A stretch of DNA of 64,000 nucleotides from JANSXG01 sp024743075 (GCA_042140185.1 CP159477.1:2790001-2854000); one strand, 5' to 3'. Counted from the stretch's first letter, positions 1-8,805 are shown. Notes: generated from the sequence alone by a model not told the origin. Numbers and translations: made by a program.

Positions 1-1
1 G

Positions 2-166
2 GCCGCGGTCGTCGTGCTCACCGTCGCCGGCGGCATCATCTCCGGTGCTTCGGGCGCGTTGATCGGCTTCATCGCGGGCATCGTCATCGTCCTCATCGGG
101 AGCGTCCCGATCTGGATGGCCTCGCGCTCCTACGCCAACGAACGAAAAACAGGCCGGCGCCTGTAG
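2..166 (+). CDS. C-terminal fragment of an integral membrane protein
   Basis: An open frame runs in from the left edge and stops at a TAG ending at 166, giving 54 residues. The visible part is a run of small and hydrophobic residues (about residues 3-41, Ala/Val/Gly/Ile/Leu rich, with Gly and Ser interruptions) followed by a short basic tail ending GRRL. This is the pattern of one long or two closely spaced transmembrane helices with a cytoplasmic positively charged end. The start and most of the protein lie outside the window, so the family cannot be named. It is convergent with the next gene, and a hairpin lies directly behind the stop. Confidence 0.6.
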   Translation, partial: AAVVVLTVAGGIISGASGALIGFIAGIVIVLIGSVPIWMASRSYANERKTGRRL

Positions 167-186
167 AGGCAACCGGCCTGTGGGGG
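150..186. terminator. Hairpin between convergent genes
   Basis: A perfect 8-bp inverted repeat (CAGGCCGG at 150-157, CCGGCCTG at 173-180) spans the stop codon of the upstream fragment and is followed by a G-rich run, not a T tract. It may act as a shared terminator for the two convergent genes; lack of a U tract makes this tentative. Confidence 0.35.
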
Positions 187-226
187 GAAGAGACTCGGTT
201 CGGTCTCGCGCGAAGCGACGACGGTG

Positions 227-1078
227 TCAGAACAGGAACCGCACGCCGACGCCGACGCTGTACTCCGGCTCTGGTCGGTGATCAAGACCCTGGTGAACCG
301 GGATCGACACCGACAGTTCCAGGGCGAAGCGCGGCGCCTCGTAGAGCAGCCCCGGCGACAGGAACAGTTCCGTATCGCCGTTGGTCTCGTAGGTGCCGTT
401 GAGTTCCAGCACCGCGTAAGTGGACGCCACGAAGTCCGGGCCCCACTCCTGCGGCGACAGCCGGTACAAGTACGCCGTATCGAAGCGCAACAGGTCGGCC
501 TTCGCATCGCCGGCGCGCCAGACCTCGTCCGCGCTGTCGGTGTTGAACTTCCAGCTCAGCGCCTGGTTCAAACCGTGACGACCGTTGATGTACGTCACGA
601 CCGCACCGACGTGCGGATCGACCGAGTCCGAGCCGAGGCTCGTGTTCCCGGTCGGCAGTTCCGCGCCGGCGAACACGCTCGCGCGAACCGTGTCGACCGG
701 CCCGAAGTCATCCTGCCAGAACCGGTACTTGAACTGCAGGGTCATATCGCCCACGCCGGTCTCGCTGCTGATCGTCGGCTCGCCCGACACCGTGCGCGAG
801 GTCAGCGGGGCCTGGATCGACATCGACAGGTCCCCGGTCAGCCCGTACGCCAGCAGACCCTCGAGCCGGACCTCGTTCGCCGAGCCGTCGCTCCCGGCCG
901 GCGTGCCACCGTAGTGCGTCAAACGCAGCTTGTAGGTGTTCACGAAGTTGCCCTCGCCCGGCTGCGTCGCCGCAGGCGTGTTGATGGCCTCCTGCGCGAC
1001 CGACGCCGGAGCCGCCGCGAGCAGCAGCAGGGCACCGATCAGCGCAGCACAGCCACCGATGGATCGATGAACGCGCAT
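227..1078 (-). CDS. Outer-membrane beta-barrel protein (transporter-like)
   Basis: 283 residues. The start is chosen at the ATG that puts an Arg-rich n-region, a hydrophobic core and an Ala-x-Ala type cleavage site (VAQ) at residues 1-30, a typical Sec signal peptide. The mature part has alternating polar/hydrophobic strands, repeated aromatic girdle residues and a C-terminal Phe preceded by VRFLF, the usual signature for BAM-dependent barrel insertion. Sequence style resembles the loosely defined transporter/MetA-pathway barrel family, but no specific substrate can be read from it. It is the last gene of a minus-strand trio with an HMA lipoprotein and a Cys-cluster protein (36 bp behind the former), suggesting export or uptake of a metal; that role is inference. 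Confidence 0.75.
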   Translation of the reverse strand: MRVHRSIGGCAALIGALLLLAAAPASVAQEAINTPAATQPGEGNFVNTYKLRLTHYGGTPAGSDGSANEVRLEGLLAYGLTGDLSMSIQAPLTSRTVSGEPTISSETGVGDMTLQFKYRFWQDDFGPVDTVRASVFAGAELPTGNTSLGSDSVDPHVGAVVTYINGRHGLNQALSWKFNTDSADEVWRAGDAKADLLRFDTAYLYRLSPQEWGPDFVASTYAVLELNGTYETNGDTELFLSPGLLYEAPRFALELSVSIPVHQGLDHRPEPEYSVGVGVRFLF

Positions 1079-1113
1079 CGCGTCCTCCTTTCGAATCAGA
1101 GATCACGACCGGT

Positions 1114-1524
1114 TCAGCGGACGGTGATGGACTCCAGCGTGAAGCCCGCGCTGTCGATCGCGCTGGCCAGCTGGTCACGGCTGGGGTGGGTCCCCTCGCC
1201 GAACGCAACGATCACCTCGCCGATGCCCATGTTGATGAGCACCTCGTTCACGCTCGGCAACTCCTTGAGCTTCAGCGTGATGTTGTTCGCGCACTTCGGG
1301 CAACTCATGCCGTTCACGCGCATCACCGCCGTGGACGCCTCGATCGGGTCACTCGAATTGTACGAAGCCGCGGTCGTCGCGCCGGACGGCTGCGCGGCTT
1401 CCGCGGGAGCCGGGGCCATCGCCCGCTCGGCATCGCCGGAATCAGACGAAGCACAGCCGGTCAGGCCGGCGCTCAGAGCAATAAGGGAAGCGGAAGCAAT
1501 AACAGTACGCGTTAAAAGACGCAT
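1114..1524 (-). CDS. Lipoprotein with heavy-metal-associated (HMA) domain
   Basis: 136 residues from an ATG preceded by a GGAGAT ribosome site; an in-frame extension upstream exists but would bury the signal sequence. Residues 1-24 form a lipoprotein signal ending in the lipobox LTGC (Cys24). An Ala/Pro-rich linker follows, and residues 66-136 form an HMA fold with the metal-binding motif MSCPKC (Cys75, Cys78). HMA domains are normally cytoplasmic chaperones or N-terminal parts of CopA-type ATPases; here the domain is anchored in the envelope, so it should bind Cu(I) or a similar soft metal outside the cytoplasm. Flanked by a Cys-cluster secreted protein upstream and a beta-barrel downstream on the same strand. 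Confidence 0.8.
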   Translation of the reverse strand: MRLLTRTVIASASLIALSAGLTGCASSDSGDAERAMAPAPAEAAQPSGATTAASYNSSDPIEASTAVMRVNGMSCPKCANNITLKLKELPSVNEVLINMGIGEVIVAFGEGTHPSRDQLASAIDSAGFTLESITVR

Positions 1525-1613
1525 GGATATCTCCTGTGAATGGTCAATAGCGGTCAGAATCTCGGTTCGATGAGTCGTTCCGCGCGCACCCGCGCGCAGC
1601 ACAGCCCTGAGAC

Positions 1614-1985
1614 CTAGATCCGCCACACACAGAAGACCGCTTCGAGCCGGACCGAGCCGCCCCGGAGGACCGGTCGGTCAAGTTCGGTGCCGACGCAACG
1701 CGACACCCGCTCGTCCGGTTCGACAAGTTCAATAAAGCCGAAACTCGGCTCCGCGCTCCGCTGCTGCTCGCGTTGAGGCAGCGTCGGCACCGCCGGATCC
1801 TGGTCCGGCGCCGGAGCATCCGAACCATCGACCGCGCACGTGCAGCCGGGACACTCGCACCCGCCCACGCAGCACGACATCACGCAGCCTGCACCCGCAT
1901 CGGGTGCGACCCGCTGCGCGGCGTGAATCGGCGGCAGGAAACTGCCGAGCACGAAGATCAGGATGAGCCAGAATCGATCAAGCAT
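1614..1985 (-). CDS. Small secreted protein with a dense cysteine cluster
   Basis: 123 residues when started at the ATG just before the hydrophobic segment (residues 2-20, probable signal peptide or anchor ending in HAAQ). Residues 34-50 contain seven Cys in 17 positions, spaced C-x3-CC-x3-C-x-C-x2-C-x-C, a metallothionein-like arrangement. The rest is acidic and Pro-rich with two further Cys near the end (about residues 100 and 119). No family is recognised. Its place directly upstream of an HMA lipoprotein suggests metal or redox binding in the periplasm. It begins 49 bp after lpxA ends, so it may be read as a tail of the lipid A operon or from its own promoter. Confidence 0.6.
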   Translation of the reverse strand: MLDRFWLILIFVLGSFLPPIHAAQRVAPDAGAGCVMSCCVGGCECPGCTCAVDGSDAPAPDQDPAVPTLPQREQQRSAEPSFGFIELVEPDERVSRCVGTELDRPVLRGGSVRLEAVFCVWRI

Positions 1986-2033
1986 GAGAAAGCCGCCGGG
2001 CAGAACCCGACCTACACACTCTACAACACGCAA

Positions 2034-2876
2034 CTACCGCCGAGGATTCCGAGAATCCCGCTGCGACTCCAGATACCGACCGTGCACACCGTCCTCGGCC
2101 CGCTCAACGAACCGGCAGAGTTCTGCGACCGACGAGAATTCCCGCTTCGCATCGGAAAATTCTTCGATCGCGTCCCGGAACGGGACCTCCGGAGACCGCA
2201 ACAGCTTGCGGAACGCCCGACGCAGCACCTCGATCTCCTCGTTGGACCAGCCCCGACGAATCAGCCCCGTCGTGTTGATCTTCCGAGGCTCCGCCGGCGA
2301 ACCCTCAACGATCGTGAACGGCGGCACGTCGCGTGTCACCCGGGCCATCCCCGCCACGAAACTCAGGCGAGATACCGTCGTGAAGTGGTGAATGCCGACC
2401 CCGCCGGCGATCGTCGCGCCCTCCTCGATCAGGCAGTGCCCGCCGAGCATCGAATTGTTCGCGATGACCACCTCATCCTCAATCTGGCAGTCGTGGGCGA
2501 TGTGCACACCCACCATGATCAGGCAGTCCGAGCCGATCCGCGTCTGCCCGCCGCCGAACTCCGTGCCGCGATGGATGGTCACATGCTCGCGGATCTTGTT
2601 CCGATCACCGATCCGCAGTGATGTGTCGTGCCCCGCGTACTTCAGGTCCTGCGGCTCCGCGCCCAGCACCGCGTACGGGTACACCACGTTCTCCTCGCCG
2701 ATGACCGCCGGGCCAAGCACGGTCACGTGATTGTGCAGCACCGTGCCCTTACCAAGACGCACGTCCGCGCCGATCACGCAGTACGGACCGATCTCCACGC
2801 CCGCGCCGATTTCGACCGACGGGTGAATCACCGCGGTCGGGTGGATCGTGGCGTGGGCGTGGACTCCGTCGGGCAT
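2034..2876 (-). CDS. lpxA: Acyl-ACP--UDP-N-acetylglucosamine O-acyltransferase
   Basis: 280 residues, slightly longer than the roughly 262 of E. coli LpxA. It transfers a hydroxyacyl chain from ACP to the 3-OH of UDP-GlcNAc, the first step of lipid A synthesis, in the cytoplasm. The N-terminal two thirds are left-handed beta-helix hexapeptide repeats (I-x-P-x-A/V, IGxxxxI). The IHRGT motif lies at about 100-105 and HIAHDC at 125-130; its second His (128) corresponds to the catalytic His125 of E. coli. The C-terminal helical part contains the GLIRRGW segment typical of LpxA rather than LpxD. It is the last lpx gene of the minus-strand cluster, about 190 bp behind lpxC-fabZ. Confidence 0.95.
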   Translation of the reverse strand: MPDGVHAHATIHPTAVIHPSVEIGAGVEIGPYCVIGADVRLGKGTVLHNHVTVLGPAVIGEENVVYPYAVLGAEPQDLKYAGHDTSLRIGDRNKIREHVTIHRGTEFGGGQTRIGSDCLIMVGVHIAHDCQIEDEVVIANNSMLGGHCLIEEGATIAGGVGIHHFTTVSRLSFVAGMARVTRDVPPFTIVEGSPAEPRKINTTGLIRRGWSNEEIEVLRRAFRKLLRSPEVPFRDAIEEFSDAKREFSSVAELCRFVERAEDGVHGRYLESQRDSRNPRR

Positions 2877-3068
2877 CGGCTGGCGTCTCCATGGGTCGCA
2901 ACGGCGGGGCCGGCGAATCCGCGTTCCTACTCAACATCGGCCCAACGCCGAACATCCGGTCAGGACCGGCGCGACCGCGGGCCGTCCCGTTCGACGCACC
3001 GGCCGCAGCCGAGGTTTCGATTCGATGAAGATTGTACCCCTGACCGACCGACCCGTTCCCGAACGGGC

Positions 3069-4406
3069 TCAGCGCTCCGCGTCGATCATCATGAACTTGA
3101 CCCGCGCCTCGGCCGCGAGATCGCCCCCAACAAAACCCCGACACTGTACATCCCCGTACCGGGTGCTGGTTCGCAGCGCGTCCACCTCGATCACGAGCTG
3201 ATCGCCCGGAACAACCGGCTTTCTGAGCTTCACGTGGTCCATCGAGAGCAGCACGCCGACCTTGCCGATCCGCTCCAGTTTCTGCGAGAGCATCAGCGCC
3301 GCGAGTTGGCACATCGCCTCAACAATCAGCACTCCCGGCATCAGGGGTTGAGCCGGATAATGCCCCTGGAAGAACGGCTCGTTGATCGTCACATTCTTAA
3401 TGCCCACCGCGCGTCGGTCCGGCTCCATCTCCAGCACCCGGTCGACCAGCACCATCGGGTACCGGTGCGGCAGGATCCGCAGGATCGAGCGGATATCCAT
3501 CGCCGGCTGCGAGATCGCCCGGCTGTGCCCGGTCGTCGGACGACCCTGTTCGGTCTGGCGCGCGTGCTCGACGAGCTCGCGCGCGAGTTTGTGATTCAAC
3601 TTGTGCCCGGCCCGGTGCGCCACGATCCGGCCGAGGATGGGGCGACCCACCAGATGGATGTCGCCGAGCAGGTCCAGCACCTTGTGACGAACCGGCTCGT
3701 CCTCGAAACGAAGCGTGTTCTCGATCGGGCCCGACGGGCCGAGCACCAGCATGTCCTTCGGCGTCAGGTGCGCGAACAGACCCTTGGCGCGCATCGCCTG
3801 CGCTTCCTGCTCGGTCGAGAACGTCCGGGCCGGCGCGATCGAGCTGCGGAACTCCTCGCGTGTGATCGTCGACGAGTGCACCTGTCGCCCGAGCGGCGAC
3901 TGCGCGCCGTAGTCCAGCGCGTAGAGCAGTTCCAGCGCGGGCGTGTCGATCGGCAGCGCCGCCACCGTCGCATCGCCCTCTCGCACCGTGATCGGAGTGT
4001 CCACCACGAGGTAGTTCCGCGGCGCGCTCTGCTCGGTCAGACCGACCGAATCGATCGCGTCCACGAACGGCATCGCCGAGCCGTCGCCGGCCGGCAGTTC
4101 CGGGCCATCGACCTCGACCGTGCAGTTGTCGATCGCCGAGCCGACCAGCGCCGCCATGCAGTGCTCGACCATCTCCACGGTCGTCTCGCCCCGCTGAAGC
4201 GTCGTCCGTCGCGGGCGCTCCACCACGTGATCCACCCGCGCCGGGATCTGCGGCCGCCCGTCCAGGTCCGAACGCACGAACACGATGCCGTGCCCCTCTT
4301 CCGCCGGACGGATCGTCGCGCTCGCCGGCTGACCGGTGAACAGCCCCGTCCCACGGACCGTGACCGCCTCGGCGATCGTGTGCTGCTGGTCGATGCTGTC
4401 GATCAC
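3069..4406 (-). CDS. lpxC: Fused LpxC deacetylase / FabZ dehydratase
   Basis: 445 residues from a GTG start that overlaps the lpxD stop by 4 bases (GTGA) and sits behind a GGAGG-type site; the longer ATG frame upstream would add a non-homologous leader inside lpxD. Residues 1-300 are UDP-3-O-acyl-GlcNAc deacetylase: zinc ligands in VEHCMAAL (His82), HKVLD (His241, Asp245) and the catalytic His in AGHKLNH (about 268). Residues 303-445 are (3R)-hydroxyacyl-ACP dehydratase FabZ, with LPHRYPM, catalytic His in GHYPAQP (about 349) and Glu in LIVEAM (about 363). The fusion joins the committed lipid A step to the enzyme that removes its hydroxyacyl donor. Such fusions are known in Bacteroidetes and planctomycetes. 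Confidence 0.95.
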   Translation of the reverse strand: MIDSIDQQHTIAEAVTVRGTGLFTGQPASATIRPAEEGHGIVFVRSDLDGRPQIPARVDHVVERPRRTTLQRGETTVEMVEHCMAALVGSAIDNCTVEVDGPELPAGDGSAMPFVDAIDSVGLTEQSAPRNYLVVDTPITVREGDATVAALPIDTPALELLYALDYGAQSPLGRQVHSSTITREEFRSSIAPARTFSTEQEAQAMRAKGLFAHLTPKDMLVLGPSGPIENTLRFEDEPVRHKVLDLLGDIHLVGRPILGRIVAHRAGHKLNHKLARELVEHARQTEQGRPTTGHSRAISQPAMDIRSILRILPHRYPMVLVDRVLEMEPDRRAVGIKNVTINEPFFQGHYPAQPLMPGVLIVEAMCQLAALMLSQKLERIGKVGVLLSMDHVKLRKPVVPGDQLVIEVDALRTSTRYGDVQCRGFVGGDLAAEARVKFMMIDAER

Positions 4407-5509
4407 GCCTCCCCCTCCCCGCGCTTGCCGGTAGCACGCTCGTGCGACCGGTGCTCCCGAACCAGTTCCGGCAGGTGACGCAGGCACGCCATCTGACGCA
4501 GAAAGTCACGCGCCGGCCCCGCCGGCGTCCCGCCCCAGGTCACGCCCGGCGGCACATCGCCCATCACACCCGAGACCGCCGCCAGCGTGGCGCCGTCGCC
4601 GATCGTGATCCCGTCGTGGATCCGGCAGCCACCGCCGAGCGTCACGCCGTTTCCGAGCGTCGCGGACCCGGCGATGCCGGTCATGCCGCACACGATGCAG
4701 CTCCGTCCGATCCGCACGTTGTGACCGACCTGCACCAGATTGTCGATTTTGGTGCCGCTGCCGATCATCGTATCGCTGAACTTGCCGCGATCGATGCACG
4801 AGTTCGCGCCGATCTCGACATCGTCGCCGATCTCAACCCCGCCGATGTGCGGGATCTTGAGCACGCCCCCACCATCCGGGCTCGGCCGGTAACCGAAACC
4901 GTCCGCCCCGATCACCGTCCCCGGGTGCACGAGCACCCGCTCGCCCAGCACGCACCGATCCTCGATCACCACGTTCGACCGAAGATCGCTGTCGGCACCG
5001 ATCCGAACGCCCGCGCCGACCCGCACGCCTGGGTGAAGCCGAGTTCTGTCGCCGATGGCCGAACCCGCCCCGACCGTCACGTGCGCGCCGATGAACACGC
5101 CATCACCGATCGTCGCGCTCTCGTCGATCGCCGCCGACGGGTGCACCCCGGCCCTCGGTGTTCGCTCGATCGCCTTCGACGCCGCTTCCAGCAGCGCGAG
5201 CATCGCCAGGTCCGCATCCTTGACGACCAGGATCGCTCGGCCTTCGCCGGGCTCCATGCCGACCGACGGATCTTCGTAGACCGCCCGCGAAACCAGCACC
5301 GCCGCAGCGCCCGACTCGTCCCAACCCCGAGCGAACTTCGCGCTGCGCACGAAGGTCAGCGCATCCGGTCCCGCCCCTTCCAGCGATGACAGCGTGCTGA
5401 ACCGGGCCGAACCGTCTCCGATCACCTCGGCGTCAAGAAGCGCTCCCGCTTCCGAAGCGCTCCACGAGGGTTTCGTTGTTTCAGAACTCGTTCCGGGCGA
5501 CCCGCTCAC
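4403..5509 (-). CDS. lpxD: UDP-3-O-(3-hydroxyacyl)glucosamine N-acyltransferase
   Basis: 368 residues. It adds the second hydroxyacyl chain to the glucosamine amine after LpxC acts. Residues 20-115 form the N-terminal uridine-binding domain, with LTFVRSAKF at about 51-59. Residues 120-330 are hexapeptide repeats of the left-handed beta-helix, including GADGFGY (201-207) and VQVGHNVRIG with the catalytic His at 263. The C-terminal helix (about 335-360) matches the usual LpxD tail. Its stop overlaps the lpxC start, so the two are translationally coupled, and it lies 3 bp after the skp-like gene. Order bamA-skp-lpxD-lpxC/fabZ-lpxA mirrors the proteobacterial outer-membrane cluster. Confidence 0.95.
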   Translation of the reverse strand: MSGSPGTSSETTKPSWSASEAGALLDAEVIGDGSARFSTLSSLEGAGPDALTFVRSAKFARGWDESGAAAVLVSRAVYEDPSVGMEPGEGRAILVVKDADLAMLALLEAASKAIERTPRAGVHPSAAIDESATIGDGVFIGAHVTVGAGSAIGDRTRLHPGVRVGAGVRIGADSDLRSNVVIEDRCVLGERVLVHPGTVIGADGFGYRPSPDGGGVLKIPHIGGVEIGDDVEIGANSCIDRGKFSDTMIGSGTKIDNLVQVGHNVRIGRSCIVCGMTGIAGSATLGNGVTLGGGCRIHDGITIGDGATLAAVSGVMGDVPPGVTWGGTPAGPARDFLRQMACLRHLPELVREHRSHERATGKRGEGEA

Positions 5510-5512
5510 GCC

Positions 5513-6145
5513 TCAGCGGTTCCCGCCGCTCGACGCGAAATCCGCGTTCATCCGGTTCGCCACAGCGTCCGTGATATCCACCGTGTCACGCCCATACAGC
5601 ACCGTGCGACTGATCATCGCCGACTCCAGCGCCTGCAGCCCACCCTCCCTGGGCAGCGGTGCAGCAGAGTCGTCGCTGATCACCAGCGAGTACCCCGCGG
5701 TCGTCGCGTAGTCTTCCACCGCCGCGAGAACCTTGCGGTACAGCTCTCGCTTCATCCGCGTCAGACGCTCCGCCGCGATCCGCTGGGCGTACTGCTGCTC
5801 CGCGTCCAGATCGGCCTGGAGGCGCACGATCTCTTCGAACAGCTGACGGGCCCGAGCGTCGCTCGCCGTCTCCAGTTCGTCCGCCTTCGCCCGCAACTGC
5901 GCGCGAAGGTCATTCACGCCCTTCTCGAGGCGCGTTCCGAGTTCGTCGAGCTCCCGCTGGCCCTGCGTCCGCTCCGACAGAGAATCGATCAGGCGCTGCA
6001 GATCCACAACCGCAACCGGCTCTGCCGCCGGAGCGACCTGCGCCAGGTTCGCGTTCACGGGCGCCGTCGACATCGACAGCACCGCGCCCCCCACAAACAC
6101 CAGAGACCCGACCAGTGACCATCGCCAAAGGGTTTCGCACTTCAT
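5513..6145 (-). CDS. OmpH/Skp-family periplasmic chaperone
   Basis: 210 residues, started at the ATG with a GGAGATT site 8 bases ahead and a signal peptide directly behind it (hydrophobic core at about 12-25). The mature protein has the Skp/OmpH layout: a short beta segment with VAVVDLQRL, a long charged coiled coil (about residues 55-140) and a second beta segment around SLVISDDS. Skp holds unfolded outer-membrane proteins in the periplasm on their way to BamA. It sits between bamA and lpxD, the conserved location for this family, and is nearly contiguous with lpxD. A plausible promoter precedes it. Confidence 0.85.
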   Translation of the reverse strand: MKCETLWRWSLVGSLVFVGGAVLSMSTAPVNANLAQVAPAAEPVAVVDLQRLIDSLSERTQGQRELDELGTRLEKGVNDLRAQLRAKADELETASDARARQLFEEIVRLQADLDAEQQYAQRIAAERLTRMKRELYRKVLAAVEDYATTAGYSLVISDDSAAPLPREGGLQALESAMISRTVLYGRDTVDITDAVANRMNADFASSGGNR

Positions 6146-6223
6146 GTTCGAATCTCCTGCTTTGAGCTGCGTGTTACTCAACCCCGCGCACAAAGATCGC
6201 GCGGCCCTACCGGGAACACCGGC

Positions 6224-6252
6224 ATCGTAAGCAAGTTAGCGTCTACATACAA
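6224..6252 (-). promoter_or_regulatory. Candidate sigma-70-type promoter for skp-lpx genes
   Basis: Read on the minus strand, TTGTAT (6247-6252) and TACGAT (6224-6229) are separated by 17 bases and lie about 80 bases before the skp-like start, in the 137-bp gap after bamA. Reasonable fit to the -35/-10 consensus; not tested. Confidence 0.35.
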
Positions 6253-6282
6253 AAGAATCCGGCACGAAGGCCGCTTCCCAGC

Positions 6283-8805
6283 TCAGAACGGCAGGTCGAA
6301 CGCGAAACTGAAAATCTGCGTGTCGTCCGAATCTTCCTTCTTGAGCGGGATCGCGAAGTCGAACGCCAGAGGCGTCTGCCCGAACGCGGGGATGTACAGC
6401 CGCAGACCCGCCCCCGCCGTCACCCGGTACTCGTCAAGGCTGAAATCGTTGGACACCGTGCCCGAGTCCACGAACAGGGCCAGCCCGATGATGTCGCGCC
6501 ACACCGGGCGTTCAACCTGGGCCCCGAAGAAGAAGCTGAAGTCACCGCCCACCTGGTCGTCGCTGGGCTGCCCCGTGTCGTTGCGAATCCCGACCGGACC
6601 GATGCCGCGGAAATCGAAACCGCGAAACGTCCGCCCGCCGAGGTTGAACCGCTCGAAGATCGGCGCCTCGTCCGACTGCGGGATGTACCCGAGACGGGTG
6701 TCCAAACTCAGCACCGTCGGACGCCCGAGGTAGTCCTCATCGATCTTCAGAAAGATGGTGTGCTCGGCCGTCAGCTTCGTGAAGTCATAGTCGCCGCCGA
6801 TCAGGCCGATCTGCTCGACACCCAGTTCCAGGCGCGTCCCCGCCGTCGGCCTCAGACGCGAGTCGATCGTCGTGCGCGTCATCCCGAGCCCAAGACTCGT
6901 GATCGAGCTCTCGCCCTCCACCGCGAACAGGTCCTGCGTCGAGAACGATTCGATCTCAGAAATGTCGATCTGCTCGAACCGCCCGGACACGTAGCCCGCC
7001 CATCGCGTACCGAACGAACGACCGAGCCGCAGACGCGAACCCAGTCGCTCCTCGTCGTAATCGTCGAACTCGCGCAGCCGGAAGTACGCCGAGCCCGAAC
7101 CCGAGTACGCCGACTCGAACAGACGCGGCTCCGCCAGCGACACCGAGTACGTCGAGACCCTGTCGCCCGGCTGCAGCGCGAGGTTGAACTGCTGCCCCGC
7201 GCCGCGGAACGCCCGGCCGCTCAAAAACTCGCCCAGCGAGTCCGGCGTGTCGGCGATGTCGAAGTTGCGCTGGTCCAGGCTGATCGCGCCCACCAGACCC
7301 GAGTCCGAGTTCACCGCCGCGCCGAAGCCGATCCGCCCGGTGTTCGTTTCCTCAATCCGAACCAGCACATCCCGGTAGCCGGGGAAACGCGGGTTCTCCG
7401 GCTGCACGATCACCGCCGGCCCCTGCGAGCTCGGCCCTGGCTGCGCGTACAGCCCGCTGTTGCGCAGGCGCTGCTCGCTCTCGTCGATCGCCGTGCCGTC
7501 GAGCCAACTGTCCGGGTACACATCTACGTCCCGGCGGATCACCTTGTCCTTGGTGTGCTCGTTGCCCTGAATCGTCACCATGCCCGTCTTGAACCGTCGC
7601 CCCTCGTCCACAAACAGACGCAGATCGACCGTCGGGCTGTCGACCGCCCGGTACTGCTCGCTCCCAACCCGTGCATCGAAATAGCCCATCTGGCGCAGCG
7701 CGTCACGCACCGCCTGCTCCGAGGCACGGATCTCCCGGGCGTTGAACACCTCGCCCGATCGCACCCTCATCAGAGCGCTCACCTGCTCCGGGCCGAACAC
7801 CGTCAGTCCGGCGCCGGGGTTGTCGGCCGTCCCGGCCACCCCCCAGACCTCAACGTTCCGAAGCGTGTACTGCGGCCCCTCGTCAACAATGAACGTAACG
7901 ATCGCCTCGCGAGCGTTCGGTGAGGGCAACACCGAACGCGACACGCGGACATCCAGATACCCGTTGTTCCGGTAGAACTCGACCAGCTCGGTCACATCCG
8001 TGTCCAGCGTGTCGTCGTCCAGGGGCGCCTTCTGGAACAGCCCCTTCACCTTCGACTCCACCAGACTGCGCAGCTGCTTGCCAGTGAACGCGCTGTTCCC
8101 GTCGAAGCGGATGTCCGTCACCTGCAGGCGTTCACCCTCGCGGATGCGGAAGATCACCACCCCCGTATCGGCCAGCTCCGACTCATCAACGTCCACGCTG
8201 ACCAGGTAAAAGCCTTGGGACCGGTAGTAGTCCTCGATCAGGCGAGCCGCCAGCCCGATCCGGTAGTCGTCGATCGGCACACCGACGATCAGGCTCCCCT
8301 GGTTCACCACGTCCGCGAGCTGCGTGTCCGTCACCCGACGGTTCCCGACCACCACGATGTCCTCGATGATCGGCGCTTCGGTCAGTTGGTAGACGACGCT
8401 CACGGTGCGATCCGCGTTCTCCCGGACACTCGCTTGGATATCCCGGAACTCGCCCAGCCTCTCCAGATTGCGCAGGTCCTCGCGCACCGTCGCCCACTCA
8501 AGAGGGCGTCCCGGCGCGGTCCGGATCGTGTTCTCAATCAGCCGGCGCGGCACGCGATCCAGACCGTTGATCACGATCTCCGCGATCACCCGCCCCTCGC
8601 CCGGGTTGCTCTCGCCGAGTTCCTGTTCCGCCGGAGTCGCCTGCGCGTGGGCCACCGAAACCAACCCACCGCTCGCCCCGAGGATCGAGGCCACGAGCGC
8701 ACACGCCGCGCGTTGAGCGCACACACGCTTCACAGAGTGAACGGCGGGCGACAACAACTTCGACGCGGCGCGAGGTGGCACGCCGAGGAAGGTATCGGCC
8801 AGCAT
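6283..8805 (-). CDS. bamA: Outer membrane protein assembly factor BamA
   Basis: About 840 residues. BamA inserts beta-barrel proteins into the outer membrane. After a signal-like segment (about residues 25-55 of the chosen frame) comes a string of POTRA domains to about residue 450, with typical I-x2-I-x-I/V-x-G-N patterns (VVVGNRRV, DIRFDGNSAF, MVTIQGNEHT). The C-terminal half is a 16-strand Omp85 barrel containing the conserved GGRTFRGFDF loop segment (the VRGF/Y region) and a terminal Phe. The start is uncertain: the ATG at 8805 is used, a TTG lies 18 bases upstream, and a GTG at 8733 would give a more usual signal peptide. First gene of the outer-membrane biogenesis cluster. Confidence 0.93.
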   Translation of the reverse strand: MLADTFLGVPPRAASKLLSPAVHSVKRVCAQRAACALVASILGASGGLVSVAHAQATPAEQELGESNPGEGRVIAEIVINGLDRVPRRLIENTIRTAPGRPLEWATVREDLRNLERLGEFRDIQASVRENADRTVSVVYQLTEAPIIEDIVVVGNRRVTDTQLADVVNQGSLIVGVPIDDYRIGLAARLIEDYYRSQGFYLVSVDVDESELADTGVVIFRIREGERLQVTDIRFDGNSAFTGKQLRSLVESKVKGLFQKAPLDDDTLDTDVTELVEFYRNNGYLDVRVSRSVLPSPNAREAIVTFIVDEGPQYTLRNVEVWGVAGTADNPGAGLTVFGPEQVSALMRVRSGEVFNAREIRASEQAVRDALRQMGYFDARVGSEQYRAVDSPTVDLRLFVDEGRRFKTGMVTIQGNEHTKDKVIRRDVDVYPDSWLDGTAIDESEQRLRNSGLYAQPGPSSQGPAVIVQPENPRFPGYRDVLVRIEETNTGRIGFGAAVNSDSGLVGAISLDQRNFDIADTPDSLGEFLSGRAFRGAGQQFNLALQPGDRVSTYSVSLAEPRLFESAYSGSGSAYFRLREFDDYDEERLGSRLRLGRSFGTRWAGYVSGRFEQIDISEIESFSTQDLFAVEGESSITSLGLGMTRTTIDSRLRPTAGTRLELGVEQIGLIGGDYDFTKLTAEHTIFLKIDEDYLGRPTVLSLDTRLGYIPQSDEAPIFERFNLGGRTFRGFDFRGIGPVGIRNDTGQPSDDQVGGDFSFFFGAQVERPVWRDIIGLALFVDSGTVSNDFSLDEYRVTAGAGLRLYIPAFGQTPLAFDFAIPLKKEDSDDTQIFSFAFDLPF

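Noticed and set aside
1525..1626. Longer start of the HMA lipoprotein
   Set aside because: It would place 34 non-conserved residues ahead of a perfect lipoprotein signal that has its own GGAG site.
2628..4478. Long plus-strand open frame opposite lpxA and lpxC
   Set aside because: Composition is Arg/His/Asp-rich noise; the minus strand carries conserved lpx motifs.
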